This document shows, piece by piece, positions 9,699-18,104 of a stretch of 47,699 bases of DNA; within the stretch, counting starts at the first letter, position 1; each line of letters starts with the position of its first letter. The stretch comes from JAEUUM01 sp038326165. GTDB taxonomy: Bacteria; Bacteroidota; Bacteroidia; Chitinophagales; Saprospiraceae. The stretch spans positions 1-47,699 of the forward strand of contig JBBQJT010000024.1 in the NCBI GenBank assembly GCA_038326165.1. The letters run 5' to 3'. The notes under the pieces are model-generated. The model was not told the origin of the DNA and made no database searches. It saw nothing but the letters and a program-made list of their open reading frames with translations. A program made the translations under genes and the position numbers.

Positions 9699-12600
9699 TT
9701 ATTTAATAGCTTTGCTAAAATGCTTTTTTTCAGCAACAGTCTTGCTTTTCAATGACTTTGCAAAGTCATAAACTACCGGAGCGGCAATGAATATTGAAGA
9801 ATAAGTTCCAACAATTATACCTACTACTAGCGCAAATGCAAATCCTTTTATACTGCTACCTCCAAACAAGAACAAGATCAATACTACCAACATGGTTAGT
9901 AGGGAAGTGATGATAGTTCTACTCAATGTGCTATTGATAGCCATATTGATAATTTCTTTCTCCGTTTTATCTCGGTGGATATGCAGGAATTCTCTCATTC
10001 TATCAAATACAATTACGGTGTCATTATTTGAATAACCAATGATGGTCAATAATGCTGCAATAAATGCTTGATCTATTTCAAGTGAGAAAGGCAAGATGCC
10101 ATGGAATAAGGAGAATACGCCAAGTACAAATAATGCATCATGGAATAAGGCTGCAATAGCTCCAACGCTGTATTGCCATCTGCTGAACCGGAACAAAATG
10201 TAGATGAATATTAGCAAAAGAGAGAAAAAAGCTGCTTTAAAGGAAGATCGGCTGATGTCGTCTGCTACAATTGCGCCCACCTTGCTGGATGAAACAATTT
10301 TAGTGCCATTGGTTTCGGCATTTGTAAATTGTTCCAAAGTTGTTGAACCAGTATAGCTTTTGAGTCCTTCAAACAATTTTTTAGTTACTATTTGGTCAGT
10401 TCCATCTTCAGAATTGTCGATCAAATAACTTGTAGTAATATTGTAGGTATTGGCAATATCTACAGCTTTCACTACAGGAACAGCTCCATCAAATGAAGTG
10501 GTGAGTGATTGACGCATGGCATCAATATCTACTTTGGCACCTTTTTCTATTACAACATTGTAGCTGTATCCGCCCTTGAAGTCAACCCCTAGTTCGAAAC
10601 CTCTTGCGAAATAACTTGCTATTCCAATAACAATAAATGTACAAGAAATTATGTAAGTTATTTTACGCATACCAACCCAATCAATATTGATATTGGTCAA
10701 CGCATTCATTGTAGGTGGAGTCCAAAACTTCAAGTTAACTCCTCTAGATATCAACCAGTCAATCAAGAGACGTGAAATGATGACCGCAGTGATTAATGAA
10801 AAGAGAATACCAATGATCAAAACCACAGCAAATCCTTTGATAGGACCCAATCCAAAATAAGCCATTACAACTGCCGATAGCAATGTAGCAACGTTCGCAT
10901 CAATTACAGCAGATAAGGAATGCTTGAATCCTTCTTTAACGGAGGTAATTAAGGTTTTTCCTAGTCTGAGTTCCTCTCTTATCCGCTCAAATATTACTAC
11001 GTTAATATCCACAGCAATACCCATGGTCAATACCAAACCTGCAATACCTGAAAGTGTCAGGACAGTACCAAAATTAGACAAGGCACCCATGATAAATATC
11101 AAGTTGGCTATCAAAGCGACTACTGATATGATACCACCAGTACTGTAATAAATGATCATAAATATCATCAATGCCAAAATACCAAACAAGATAGACTTCA
11201 ATGATTTATCTATATTATCAGCCCCTAAACTAGGACCAACCAAGGATTCTTGGATGATTTTTGTCTTAGCAGGTAGTTTACCTATCTGTAATATGTTCGC
11301 AAGATCCTTACCTTCTTGTGTATTGAAAGTTCCTGTGATTTGAGAATCACCTGTTAAAATTGCGTTCTGAACTCTTGGAGCGGATACTACTTCATCATCC
11401 AAAACTATCGCAATTTCACGGTTTTGATCTTGTGCAGCTCTGGTAGTCATTTCACCCCAAATCTTCGCACCCTTCGCATCCATGCGCAATGAAACTGCAA
11501 CTTGTCCTGAACGCGGGTCAGGACTTGCGCTAGCATCAGTAACGTGGTCACCCTCAAGAGGTGCTTTATCACCTACTTTTTTTATTGCAAACAATTGATA
11601 ATTGTTGGTTGCTTTGCCAGTCTTTTGATCCTTGTCAGCGTCCTTAGCAAATCTAAATTCTAAATCTTGGGGAAATAAGTTTTTAATCTCAGAACGGTTC
11701 AAATAAGAAAGTATCAATTCTCTCTTGTTCTTTTCTGCAACCCCCATTACGCTTGGCGCGTATAGGCTTTGATTGCCTGAAGCACTGTTGAGTGTAAGAA
11801 CCGAAAGAAGAGGACCCTTGCCGTTTGATTTAGTTGTATCTTTTGCAATACTTGCCAACATGCTATCTTGTTTGACCTGAGCTGCTGAGTCCAAACCTGC
11901 CGCACTTAATTCAGGATTTTTCAGGATGGCTTCTATCCGCTTGTTAGCCTCAGAAAAAGCACCTGAAATTCCATTGTCACTCATACGGTAAACATCATAA
12001 AATTCCAACTTCGCGCTTGCTTGCAGGAAATTTCTTGCACGTTGAGGATTATCAATACCAGGTAATTCAACCACGATCAAATCACGGGATGCATCCAATG
12101 ATACATTTGGTTGGGTTACACCGAATTTATCAATACGATCTTTTAATCTTTTGAAAGTTAAGTCTACAGTTTCAGTAGCTTTCTGACGCAAAACAGCTGT
12201 TACTGCATCATTAGATGTTCCAAAGTTGATTCTATCCTTCAATGCGTCATTTCGTGAGAAAATAGAAGCCAAGGAGGTTCCTCCAGCCTTTTTATATTCA
12301 TCAACAAAAATTGATACAAAATCACCAGGTGATTTCTTTTGTACAGCTTCTGCTTGATCTAGAGCTTTTAAAAATACAGGATCTTTAGAGTTATTGGACA
12401 AAACTTTTACGAAATCTTTCAAATCTACTTGTAGGATTACGCTCATACCACCTTTTAGATCCAATCCTAGTGCCAATTGCTGGCGCTTTAAATCTTCATA
12501 TGTGTACGATTTCAAATAAGGGATTTTGAATACTTCCTCGCTTGACATTGAATCCAAATAATTTGTCCTAATTTGTCTCAATAAAGCATTCTTTTCGTCA

Positions 12601-12749
12601 CCAACTAAGTTGGACTTTGCAACTTGCTTTTGAGCGTAAGCATCAGCATTTTTCTCAACTCTTCTGCTCGGTAAAATAAATAAATACTGTACCACACAAA
12701 CGAAAGCTAGCAAAATGAGGAAAAACCGAATTATACCTTTACCTCTCAT
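9699..12749 (-). CDS. secDF: Protein translocase subunit SecDF (fused SecD-SecF)
   Basis: At 1016 residues this is the natural SecD-SecF fusion usual in Bacteroidota. It uses the proton gradient to help SecYEG-driven export from the periplasmic side. The SecD half has an N-terminal membrane helix, the motif LGLDLKGGMSVILQVD (near residue 95), the large P1 periplasmic domain (SDAVTAVLRQKATETV, then RLKDRIDKFGV and LPGIDNPQRARNFL) and a five-helix bundle containing TMGIAVDINVVIFERIREE. The SecF half starts around residue 690 with its own GVDFKGGYSYNVV motif and ends with GYSNNDTVIVFDRMRE and a further membrane bundle. It is transcribed alone, between its own -7 motif and a strong terminator. 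Export of the many T9SS substrates in this window starts with Sec. Confidence 0.97.
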   Translation of the reverse strand: MRGKGIIRFFLILLAFVCVVQYLFILPSRRVEKNADAYAQKQVAKSNLVGDEKNALLRQIRTNYLDSMSSEEVFKIPYLKSYTYEDLKRQQLALGLDLKGGMSVILQVDLKDFVKVLSNNSKDPVFLKALDQAEAVQKKSPGDFVSIFVDEYKKAGGTSLASIFSRNDALKDRINFGTSNDAVTAVLRQKATETVDLTFKRLKDRIDKFGVTQPNVSLDASRDLIVVELPGIDNPQRARNFLQASAKLEFYDVYRMSDNGISGAFSEANKRIEAILKNPELSAAGLDSAAQVKQDSMLASIAKDTTKSNGKGPLLSVLTLNSASGNQSLYAPSVMGVAEKNKRELILSYLNRSEIKNLFPQDLEFRFAKDADKDQKTGKATNNYQLFAIKKVGDKAPLEGDHVTDASASPDPRSGQVAVSLRMDAKGAKIWGEMTTRAAQDQNREIAIVLDDEVVSAPRVQNAILTGDSQITGTFNTQEGKDLANILQIGKLPAKTKIIQESLVGPSLGADNIDKSLKSILFGILALMIFMIIYYSTGGIISVVALIANLIFIMGALSNFGTVLTLSGIAGLVLTMGIAVDINVVIFERIREELRLGKTLITSVKEGFKHSLSAVIDANVATLLSAVVMAYFGLGPIKGFAVVLIIGILFSLITAVIISRLLIDWLISRGVNLKFWTPPTMNALTNINIDWVGMRKITYIISCTFIVIGIASYFARGFELGVDFKGGYSYNVVIEKGAKVDIDAMRQSLTTSFDGAVPVVKAVDIANTYNITTSYLIDNSEDGTDQIVTKKLFEGLKSYTGSTTLEQFTNAETNGTKIVSSSKVGAIVADDISRSSFKAAFFSLLLIFIYILFRFSRWQYSVGAIAALFHDALFVLGVFSLFHGILPFSLEIDQAFIAALLTIIGYSNNDTVIVFDRMREFLHIHRDKTEKEIINMAINSTLSRTIITSLLTMLVVLILFLFGGSSIKGFAFALVVGIIVGTYSSIFIAAPVVYDFAKSLKSKTVAEKKHFSKAIK

Positions 12750-12792
12750 GTTATAGATTTAAATTTTATTTATATGTTTGCGAAAAACTGCG

Positions 12793-12800
12793 CAAAGATA
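12793..12800 (-). promoter_or_regulatory. Probable -7 element of secDF
   Basis: The minus strand reads TATCTTTG, a full match to the Bacteroidota -7 motif TAnnTTTG, 43 bases before the secDF ATG. No TTTG is seen at the expected upstream distance, so only the -7 half is supported. Confidence 0.45.
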
Positions 12801-13038
12801 GTTCTTCTACTGCTTATATGCGTGTTTGTTGCAAAAATGAGTTACTAATTCACTTATTTTACAAGTATTTTTTTTATTTCAAGGATCATCATGCCTTATG
12901 AAGTATTGATTTTTTCGGTTTTTTTATCAAATTAAGTCCACCAAAAGGAGGCGCATCAATTTTTAAGTCAAACGGAAAACAGAAAATTATGGTCTGTAAA
13001 GATTTAAAGTATATTTTTGTGCTACAATATTTAACGAT

Positions 13039-15582
13039 ATGTTATCAAGAAACGCCATAATTGCTATTATTTTTTTCCTGTTGGGAGCCTCCATATTGGT
13101 TGTTGGATATATGCATGAAACTAGGATTCGTGAAGGAAAGAAAATATTAGTTAAAAAGGAGCAGCCATATGATGATCAATGGATTAAGCGCTCTTACCCA
13201 TCTACAATTTTTGCACAAAAAGCCATGTTGCAATCATTGGAAAAACTCAAAGCTGAAGTGAACAATAGAGGAGGTGGTATTGGTTTCAATGAAGAATGGA
13301 TTACACAAGGTCCAGGTAATATTGGGGCACGTATCAATGTGCTTGATATTCATCCAACCAACAGCAATATTATTTATGTAGGATTCTCTCATGGAGGGAT
13401 TTGGAAAACTACAAATGCTGGTCAAACTTGGAATCCTGTTTTTGATGACAATCCTTATTTGGCTATTGGAGCAATTTCAATTGATCCGGTAAACCCAAAT
13501 ATAGTTTTTGCAGGTACTGGTGATGTAAATGTACCTGGTAATATGTTTTTAGGTAACGGAATCTATGTGAGTAAAAACGGCGGGTTGACTTGGAGTCCAT
13601 CTGGCTTGGAAAAAAGTAAAATTGTTTCAAAAATTGTTTTTGATCCCCTTGATCACAATCATATATACGCTGGAACAATTGGTAACCCATTTGAGAAAAA
13701 TGCAGATCGGGGAATGTATGAATCAAAGAATGGAGGTATAACATGGAATAAAATCCTTTATATCAATGATGAAACAGGAATTATGGATATTGAAGTCAAT
13801 CCAGTCAATCCTAAGGTAATGTTTGCAACAAGTTTTTCAAGAATCAGATCTTCCAATCAATCGATCGTCTCAAGTCCCTTCAATAAGATATACAAAACTG
13901 CTGATGGTGGGTTGAACTGGGCAATCGTCAACAACGCATTGCCTGAAGATATAGTCACGGGTAGAATCAGTATCGATTTGTGTCGTGCAAATCCCGATGT
14001 TATCTATATCAGCTATATTGGTTCGTCTCAAGATATTGAGTATGTTTATAAATCTGAAGATGGGGGAGTTTCATTTTTTGATCTTGATGCATTAAATACT
14101 GGGCTCCAAGGAGGGATGACTGGAGGTTTTGGATGGTATTTTGGACAAATAGTTATCAATCCTCAGGATTGTAACGTCGCTAATATTATGGGAGTAGATC
14201 TTTATGGAACCAATGACGGTGGGCTTACTTGGTCTCTAACTGCACCACCATGGTGGAGCTATGAGGTGCATGCTGATAAACATGATATTAAATATGACCA
14301 AGCTGGAAATTTATATTTAGCTACGGATGGTGGTTTGTATCGAACTGCGGATATGTTGACTTGGGAGGATGTTGAAAATATTCCTGCTACCCAGTTCTAC
14401 AGGGTGGCTCATAATCCCCACGATCCAACTGTGTATTACGGTGGAGCTCAAGATAACGGAACCACTGCTGGCAATAAAGACAATATCAATGATTGGTTTA
14501 GATATTTTGGTGGAGATGGATTTTTGCCGGTGTTTCATCCTACTGAAGCTGGAATAATCTATTACGAAACTCAAAACGGAGGAATTTTTGCCTCAGTTAA
14601 TGGTGATTTCTTTAATATCCAAGATAGTATTGATACGCTTTTCCCTGATATTCGGTTCAATTGGGATACTCCATATTTTTTAGACAACCAAAATCCTTCT
14701 ACGCTTTATGTTGGCGGAAATGCCGTGTTGGCAAGTTATGACAATGGATATAATTTTGTTCAGTTATCAGGAGATTTAACTGGTGATATAACATATTTGA
14801 AGAATGTTCACACCATAACGAGTATGCATCAATCTGATATTGATCCCGCCACAATGACCGTTGGAACAGGAAATGGGTATGTTTGGGTTACCAAGAATAC
14901 AGGTATGACTTGGGATTCTGTTCATCAGAATGGACTGCCAGACAGATATGTTACTTGTGTCAAAACTTCTACCATCAATAGCAATAAGATTTATACCTCA
15001 TTTACCGGTTACCAATATAATGAGGAGTTGGTCTACTTGTATGTTTCTGTAAATAATGGTCAAACATGGACATCTATTCAAGGAGATTTACCCGAGTCAG
15101 GTATCAATGACATCTTGATTCTTCCAGGTTATGATGATGAGATTATTTTTGTCGCTACAGACGCAGGAGTTTATGGAACAACCAATGGCGGACTAAATTG
15201 GCAACGACTTGGTGTCAACATGCCTTTGATTCCAGTCTCACATTTGACCGTAAATACACTGACAAATGAATTGGTAGCTGCAACATATGCAAGATCGATT
15301 CAGAGCTATCCTCTTGAGCAGTTAACTAGCACCATTCAATCAAAGGATCAAAAAGAAGAACTATTGGCTTATTTCAATGGAAATACGTTGAATTGGAGTT
15401 TAAGTGGCACTTCAATTGCTACAGAATTGAGTCTGTATGACATCTCAGGTAACATTGTCTTTAACAGGCGCACTTCCAATAATTATGGTAATCACGAAGT
15501 TGATAATTTGCCAAGTGGATTATATGTTGTGCTGATAAAGACAAAAGAAGGATTTTTGAGCAAAAAGTTGATTCATTTTTGA
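13039..15582 (+). CDS. BNR/VPS10-like beta-propeller protein with T9SS type A tail
   Basis: 847 residues. A hydrophobic N-terminal segment (about 5-25, AIIAIIFFLLGASILVVGYM) acts as signal peptide or anchor. The body is made of BNR/sortilin (VPS10)-type propeller blades with recurring Asp-box-like sequences: GGIWKTTNAGQTWNP, GIYVSKNGGLTWSP, GMYESKNGGITWN, DLYGTNDGGLTWSL, YVWVTKNTGMTWDS, GVYGTTNGGLNWQR. The C-terminal part of about 75 residues (LSLYDISGNIVFNR ... LPSGLYVVLIKTKEGFLSKKLIHF) is a Por-secretion tail. The propeller fold occurs in glycosidases and in binding proteins, and no catalytic set can be assigned here, so only a secreted surface role is supported. It is divergent from secDF and monocistronic. 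TATTTTTG at 13012-13019 is a possible -7 element. Confidence 0.88.
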   Translation: MLSRNAIIAIIFFLLGASILVVGYMHETRIREGKKILVKKEQPYDDQWIKRSYPSTIFAQKAMLQSLEKLKAEVNNRGGGIGFNEEWITQGPGNIGARINVLDIHPTNSNIIYVGFSHGGIWKTTNAGQTWNPVFDDNPYLAIGAISIDPVNPNIVFAGTGDVNVPGNMFLGNGIYVSKNGGLTWSPSGLEKSKIVSKIVFDPLDHNHIYAGTIGNPFEKNADRGMYESKNGGITWNKILYINDETGIMDIEVNPVNPKVMFATSFSRIRSSNQSIVSSPFNKIYKTADGGLNWAIVNNALPEDIVTGRISIDLCRANPDVIYISYIGSSQDIEYVYKSEDGGVSFFDLDALNTGLQGGMTGGFGWYFGQIVINPQDCNVANIMGVDLYGTNDGGLTWSLTAPPWWSYEVHADKHDIKYDQAGNLYLATDGGLYRTADMLTWEDVENIPATQFYRVAHNPHDPTVYYGGAQDNGTTAGNKDNINDWFRYFGGDGFLPVFHPTEAGIIYYETQNGGIFASVNGDFFNIQDSIDTLFPDIRFNWDTPYFLDNQNPSTLYVGGNAVLASYDNGYNFVQLSGDLTGDITYLKNVHTITSMHQSDIDPATMTVGTGNGYVWVTKNTGMTWDSVHQNGLPDRYVTCVKTSTINSNKIYTSFTGYQYNEELVYLYVSVNNGQTWTSIQGDLPESGINDILILPGYDDEIIFVATDAGVYGTTNGGLNWQRLGVNMPLIPVSHLTVNTLTNELVAATYARSIQSYPLEQLTSTIQSKDQKEELLAYFNGNTLNWSLSGTSIATELSLYDISGNIVFNRRTSNNYGNHEVDNLPSGLYVVLIKTKEGFLSKKLIHF

Positions 15583-15678
15583 TGCTCAATGTGCCGATAT
15601 CGAAAATATGTCACAATTAACTCCCTTGTAAATTCTTGGGCATTGTCGATAGATGTTTTTTGCCTAACACTATATTGA

Positions 15679-15709
15679 TTTGTATTGTTAAAAGTTTAAA
15701 GTATCTTTG
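15679..15709 (+). promoter_or_regulatory. Bacteroidota-type promoter of the CorA gene
   Basis: TTTG at 15679-15682 and TATCTTTG at 15702-15709 are separated by exactly 19 bases, a full match to the primary sigma-factor promoter of Bacteroidota (-33 TTTG, -7 TAnnTTTG). Transcription would begin near 15715, which rules out the in-frame ATG at 15707 as start and supports the ATG at 15791. Confidence 0.75.
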
Positions 15710-15790
15710 GGTGTGTTTTGGGCGCGACTTTACCTGTCAGGTAAAGCTCCAATTTCTGAACCAACGAACCATCAATGGAAGAGAAGAGCA

Positions 15791-16741
15791 ATGATCAGGT
15801 ACTTTACAAAAACATACGGACAGCTTTCTGAATTAGATACCTTTACGGAGGGATGCTGGGTACACATTTGTTCCCCTTTTAGTAGCAATGAATTAGAAGA
15901 TTTTGCAGATTTACTGGGCATACCATTGGATTTTTTAACGGATTCATTGGATATTGATGAACGTGCTCGTTATGAAAGAGAAGAAGATATTCGTTTTATT
16001 CTTATCAATACACCAGTTCCCAACAACAGACAAGAGGATAATGAGGCGGTCTACATTACAGTCCCAATCGGTATGATATTGCATGAAAAATGCCTGGTGA
16101 CCATCTCGGCCTACGACAATACCATTATAGACCAATTCCTCAAAGATAAAATAAAGCACTTCAATCCACATGATGCTAGTAATTTTGTTCTACAGCTGTT
16201 TGATCAAAATGTAAACAGATTCACAGGATACCTGAAAAAGTTGAATTTGAGTCGGAATGTCATAGAACAAGAGCTTTTTAACACAAGTAGGGCAGAGGGC
16301 TTGAAGCAATTGCTAGGGCTGGAAAAGAGTTCAGTTTACTTTGTGAACGCTCTGAGTTCCAATGAACTTCTAAAAATGAAAATCAAAAGAACTGATTTTC
16401 TTGGAATCAAGGACGATGAAGACAAAACAGATTTCTTTGAGGATATTATTATCGATAATAACCAAGCGCATCAAATGGCCAACGTTTTTACGAATATCAT
16501 CGGTGGTACAATGGAAGCGATGGCAAGTATCATTTCAAATAATTTGAACATCGTCATTCAACGACTGACATTAATTACCATCGTTTTAATGGTTCCAACT
16601 TTGGTGTCTAGCTTCTATGGCATGAACATTAAGTATCTACCATTTGTGGATACAAAATACGCTTTTCTGTATATTGTTATTTTTTCATTAAGTTTAAGTG
16701 TACTTCTTGTATGGTTTTTTAGGAGAAAGAGGTTGTTTTAA
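15791..16741 (+). CDS. corA: CorA-family magnesium/divalent cation transporter
   Basis: 316 residues from the chosen start. The frame is open from an ATG at 15707, but that codon lies inside the promoter, and the ATG at 15791 follows a purine-rich GAAGAGAAGAGC. The soluble N-terminal funnel domain (about 1-240) includes the acidic segment SLDIDERARYEREEDIRFIL. Two C-terminal membrane helices (LTLITIVLMVPTLVSSFYGMN and YAFLYIVIFSLSLSVLLVWFF) follow, with the diagnostic GMN selectivity motif at the end of the first, and a basic RRKRLF end. CorA proteins are pentameric channels taking up Mg2+ or Co2+; which ion is used here cannot be told. An AT-rich hairpin at 16758-16780 may end the transcript. 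Confidence 0.9.
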   Translation: MIRYFTKTYGQLSELDTFTEGCWVHICSPFSSNELEDFADLLGIPLDFLTDSLDIDERARYEREEDIRFILINTPVPNNRQEDNEAVYITVPIGMILHEKCLVTISAYDNTIIDQFLKDKIKHFNPHDASNFVLQLFDQNVNRFTGYLKKLNLSRNVIEQELFNTSRAEGLKQLLGLEKSSVYFVNALSSNELLKMKIKRTDFLGIKDDEDKTDFFEDIIIDNNQAHQMANVFTNIIGGTMEAMASIISNNLNIVIQRLTLITIVLMVPTLVSSFYGMNIKYLPFVDTKYAFLYIVIFSLSLSVLLVWFFRRKRLF

Positions 16742-17046
16742 TTATAAGAACATCCATAATATAATCAAATTGGTTATATTTTATTGTCCCATAAAAATAG
16801 TGACTGTTGATAGTGTTGATAAATATAGTATAATTTGTAACACTTAGATTTATAGGTACTTATATTAATTATCCACATAATGTGGAAAACTGGCATGGTG
16901 TATAATTCAAGCTTATTCGCTACTTTTGTTGAATAATTTAGTTACATAATTCGGCATGATTTTATAAAGACTTGATTTCAAGCTATTAAAGTTAATCTCT
17001 CGAATTTTATAACTGGATTGTAATCAAATAAAGCAACAACAAAGCC
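16742..17046. other. Regulatory intergenic region before nrdB
   Basis: A gene-free AT-rich stretch. It holds a weak hairpin (16758-16780) after corA, an inverted repeat AGTGTT (16812-16817) / AACACT (16839-16844), an inverted pair of DnaA-box sequences (16869-16889), and TACTTTTG at 16921-16928 as a possible -7 element. No clear NrdR-box pair was recognised. Confidence 0.5.
16869..16889. promoter_or_regulatory. Inverted pair of DnaA-box sequences upstream of nrdBA
   Basis: TTATCCACA (16869-16877) is identical to the strongest E. coli DnaA box, and TGTGGAAAA (16881-16889) is a DnaA box (TTTTCCACA) on the opposite strand, three bases away. They sit about 160 bases before the nrdB ATG. DnaA is a known regulator of nrdAB in E. 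coli through similar boxes. That DnaA acts here is inference. Confidence 0.55.
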
Positions 17047-18024
17047 ATGAAAGCAACACAAGAGGAGCCTATCCTTAAAGAGAACCCATCGAGGTTTGTA
17101 TTATTCCCAATTCAACATCCTGATATTTGGGAATGGTATAAAAAGTCAGAGCAAAGTTTCTGGACTGCAGAAGAAATTGATCTCAGTTCCGATCAGAATG
17201 ACTGGGAAAAAATGAGTGATAATGAAAGACATTTTGTCAAACACGTTTTGGCATTCTTTGCAGCAAGTGATGGAATTGTAAATGAAAACCTTGCCGAAAA
17301 TTTTGTCTCTGAAGTTCAATATACCGAAGCAAAATTTTTCTACGGTTTCCAGATCATGATGGAAAATATTCACTCTGAAACCTACTCGCTCCTTATCGAT
17401 ACCTATATAAAAGACAATAAGGAAAAGGATTATCTTTTCAACGCAATCGATAACATGCCGTGCGTAACACGTAAGGCAGAGTGGGCAATGAGATGGATCA
17501 AAAACGGAACATTTGCTGAGCGTCTGATCGCATTTGCAGCTGTTGAAGGGATTTTCTTTTCTGGTAGCTTTTGCTCAATCTTCTGGCTTAAAAAGCGCGG
17601 TTTGATGCCAGGGCTTACTTTTTCCAATGAGTTGATTAGCCGTGATGAAGGTGTACATTGTGATTTTGCCTGTCACCTATATACCAAACATTTGAATTAT
17701 AAATTGGATCCAGCAATGGTTCAATCAATTATTGCTGATGCAGTAGAAATCGAAAAAGAATTTGTAAGCGATTCATTGCCTGTTGGCCTGATTGGTATGA
17801 ATTCAGATTTGATGTGCCAATATATTGAGTTCGTTGCAGACAGACTTCTGGCAGCATTGCATGTCGATAAAATATTTAAAGCTGAAAATCCGTTCGCATG
17901 GATGGATATGATTTCAATGCAAGGAAAAACAAACTTCTTCGAAAAAAGAGTCGGTGACTACAAGAAAGCCGGTGTCGGAGACGAAGAAAAAGAGAAAACA
18001 TTCACAATTGATGCTGCATTCTGA
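17047..18024 (+). CDS. nrdB: Class Ia ribonucleotide reductase, small (radical) subunit NrdB
   Basis: 325 residues. It forms the di-iron tyrosyl radical passed to NrdA for making deoxyribonucleotides. The full set of iron ligands is visible: Asp45, Glu106 and His109 (ENIHSETY), Glu167 (VEGIFFSGSF), Glu201 and His204 (RDEGVHCDF). The radical tyrosine is Tyr113. Long stretches (IHSETYSLLIDTYIKD, FWLKKRGLMPGLTFSNELIS, GKTNFFEKRVG, C-terminal FTIDAAF) read like eukaryotic RRM2 rather than E. coli NrdB. The C-terminal tail normally docks in NrdA. nrdB precedes nrdA with an 80-base gap, so they are probably one operon, likely controlled from the region with the DnaA-box pair. Confidence 0.97.
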   Translation: MKATQEEPILKENPSRFVLFPIQHPDIWEWYKKSEQSFWTAEEIDLSSDQNDWEKMSDNERHFVKHVLAFFAASDGIVNENLAENFVSEVQYTEAKFFYGFQIMMENIHSETYSLLIDTYIKDNKEKDYLFNAIDNMPCVTRKAEWAMRWIKNGTFAERLIAFAAVEGIFFSGSFCSIFWLKKRGLMPGLTFSNELISRDEGVHCDFACHLYTKHLNYKLDPAMVQSIIADAVEIEKEFVSDSLPVGLIGMNSDLMCQYIEFVADRLLAALHVDKIFKAENPFAWMDMISMQGKTNFFEKRVGDYKKAGVGDEEKEKTFTIDAAF

Positions 18025-18104
18025 ATCAGCAACCCAAAAACATTTAATAACCCTACTGAGATTTTACCTAGATAAACCCTACCCTACAACAAAACCAAAC
18101 GAAC

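Noticed and set aside
16869..16889. Chromosome replication origin
   Set aside because: Only two DnaA-box sequences are seen, without further box clusters or a nearby dnaA or other oriC-linked gene. A regulatory pair before nrdB is the simpler reading.
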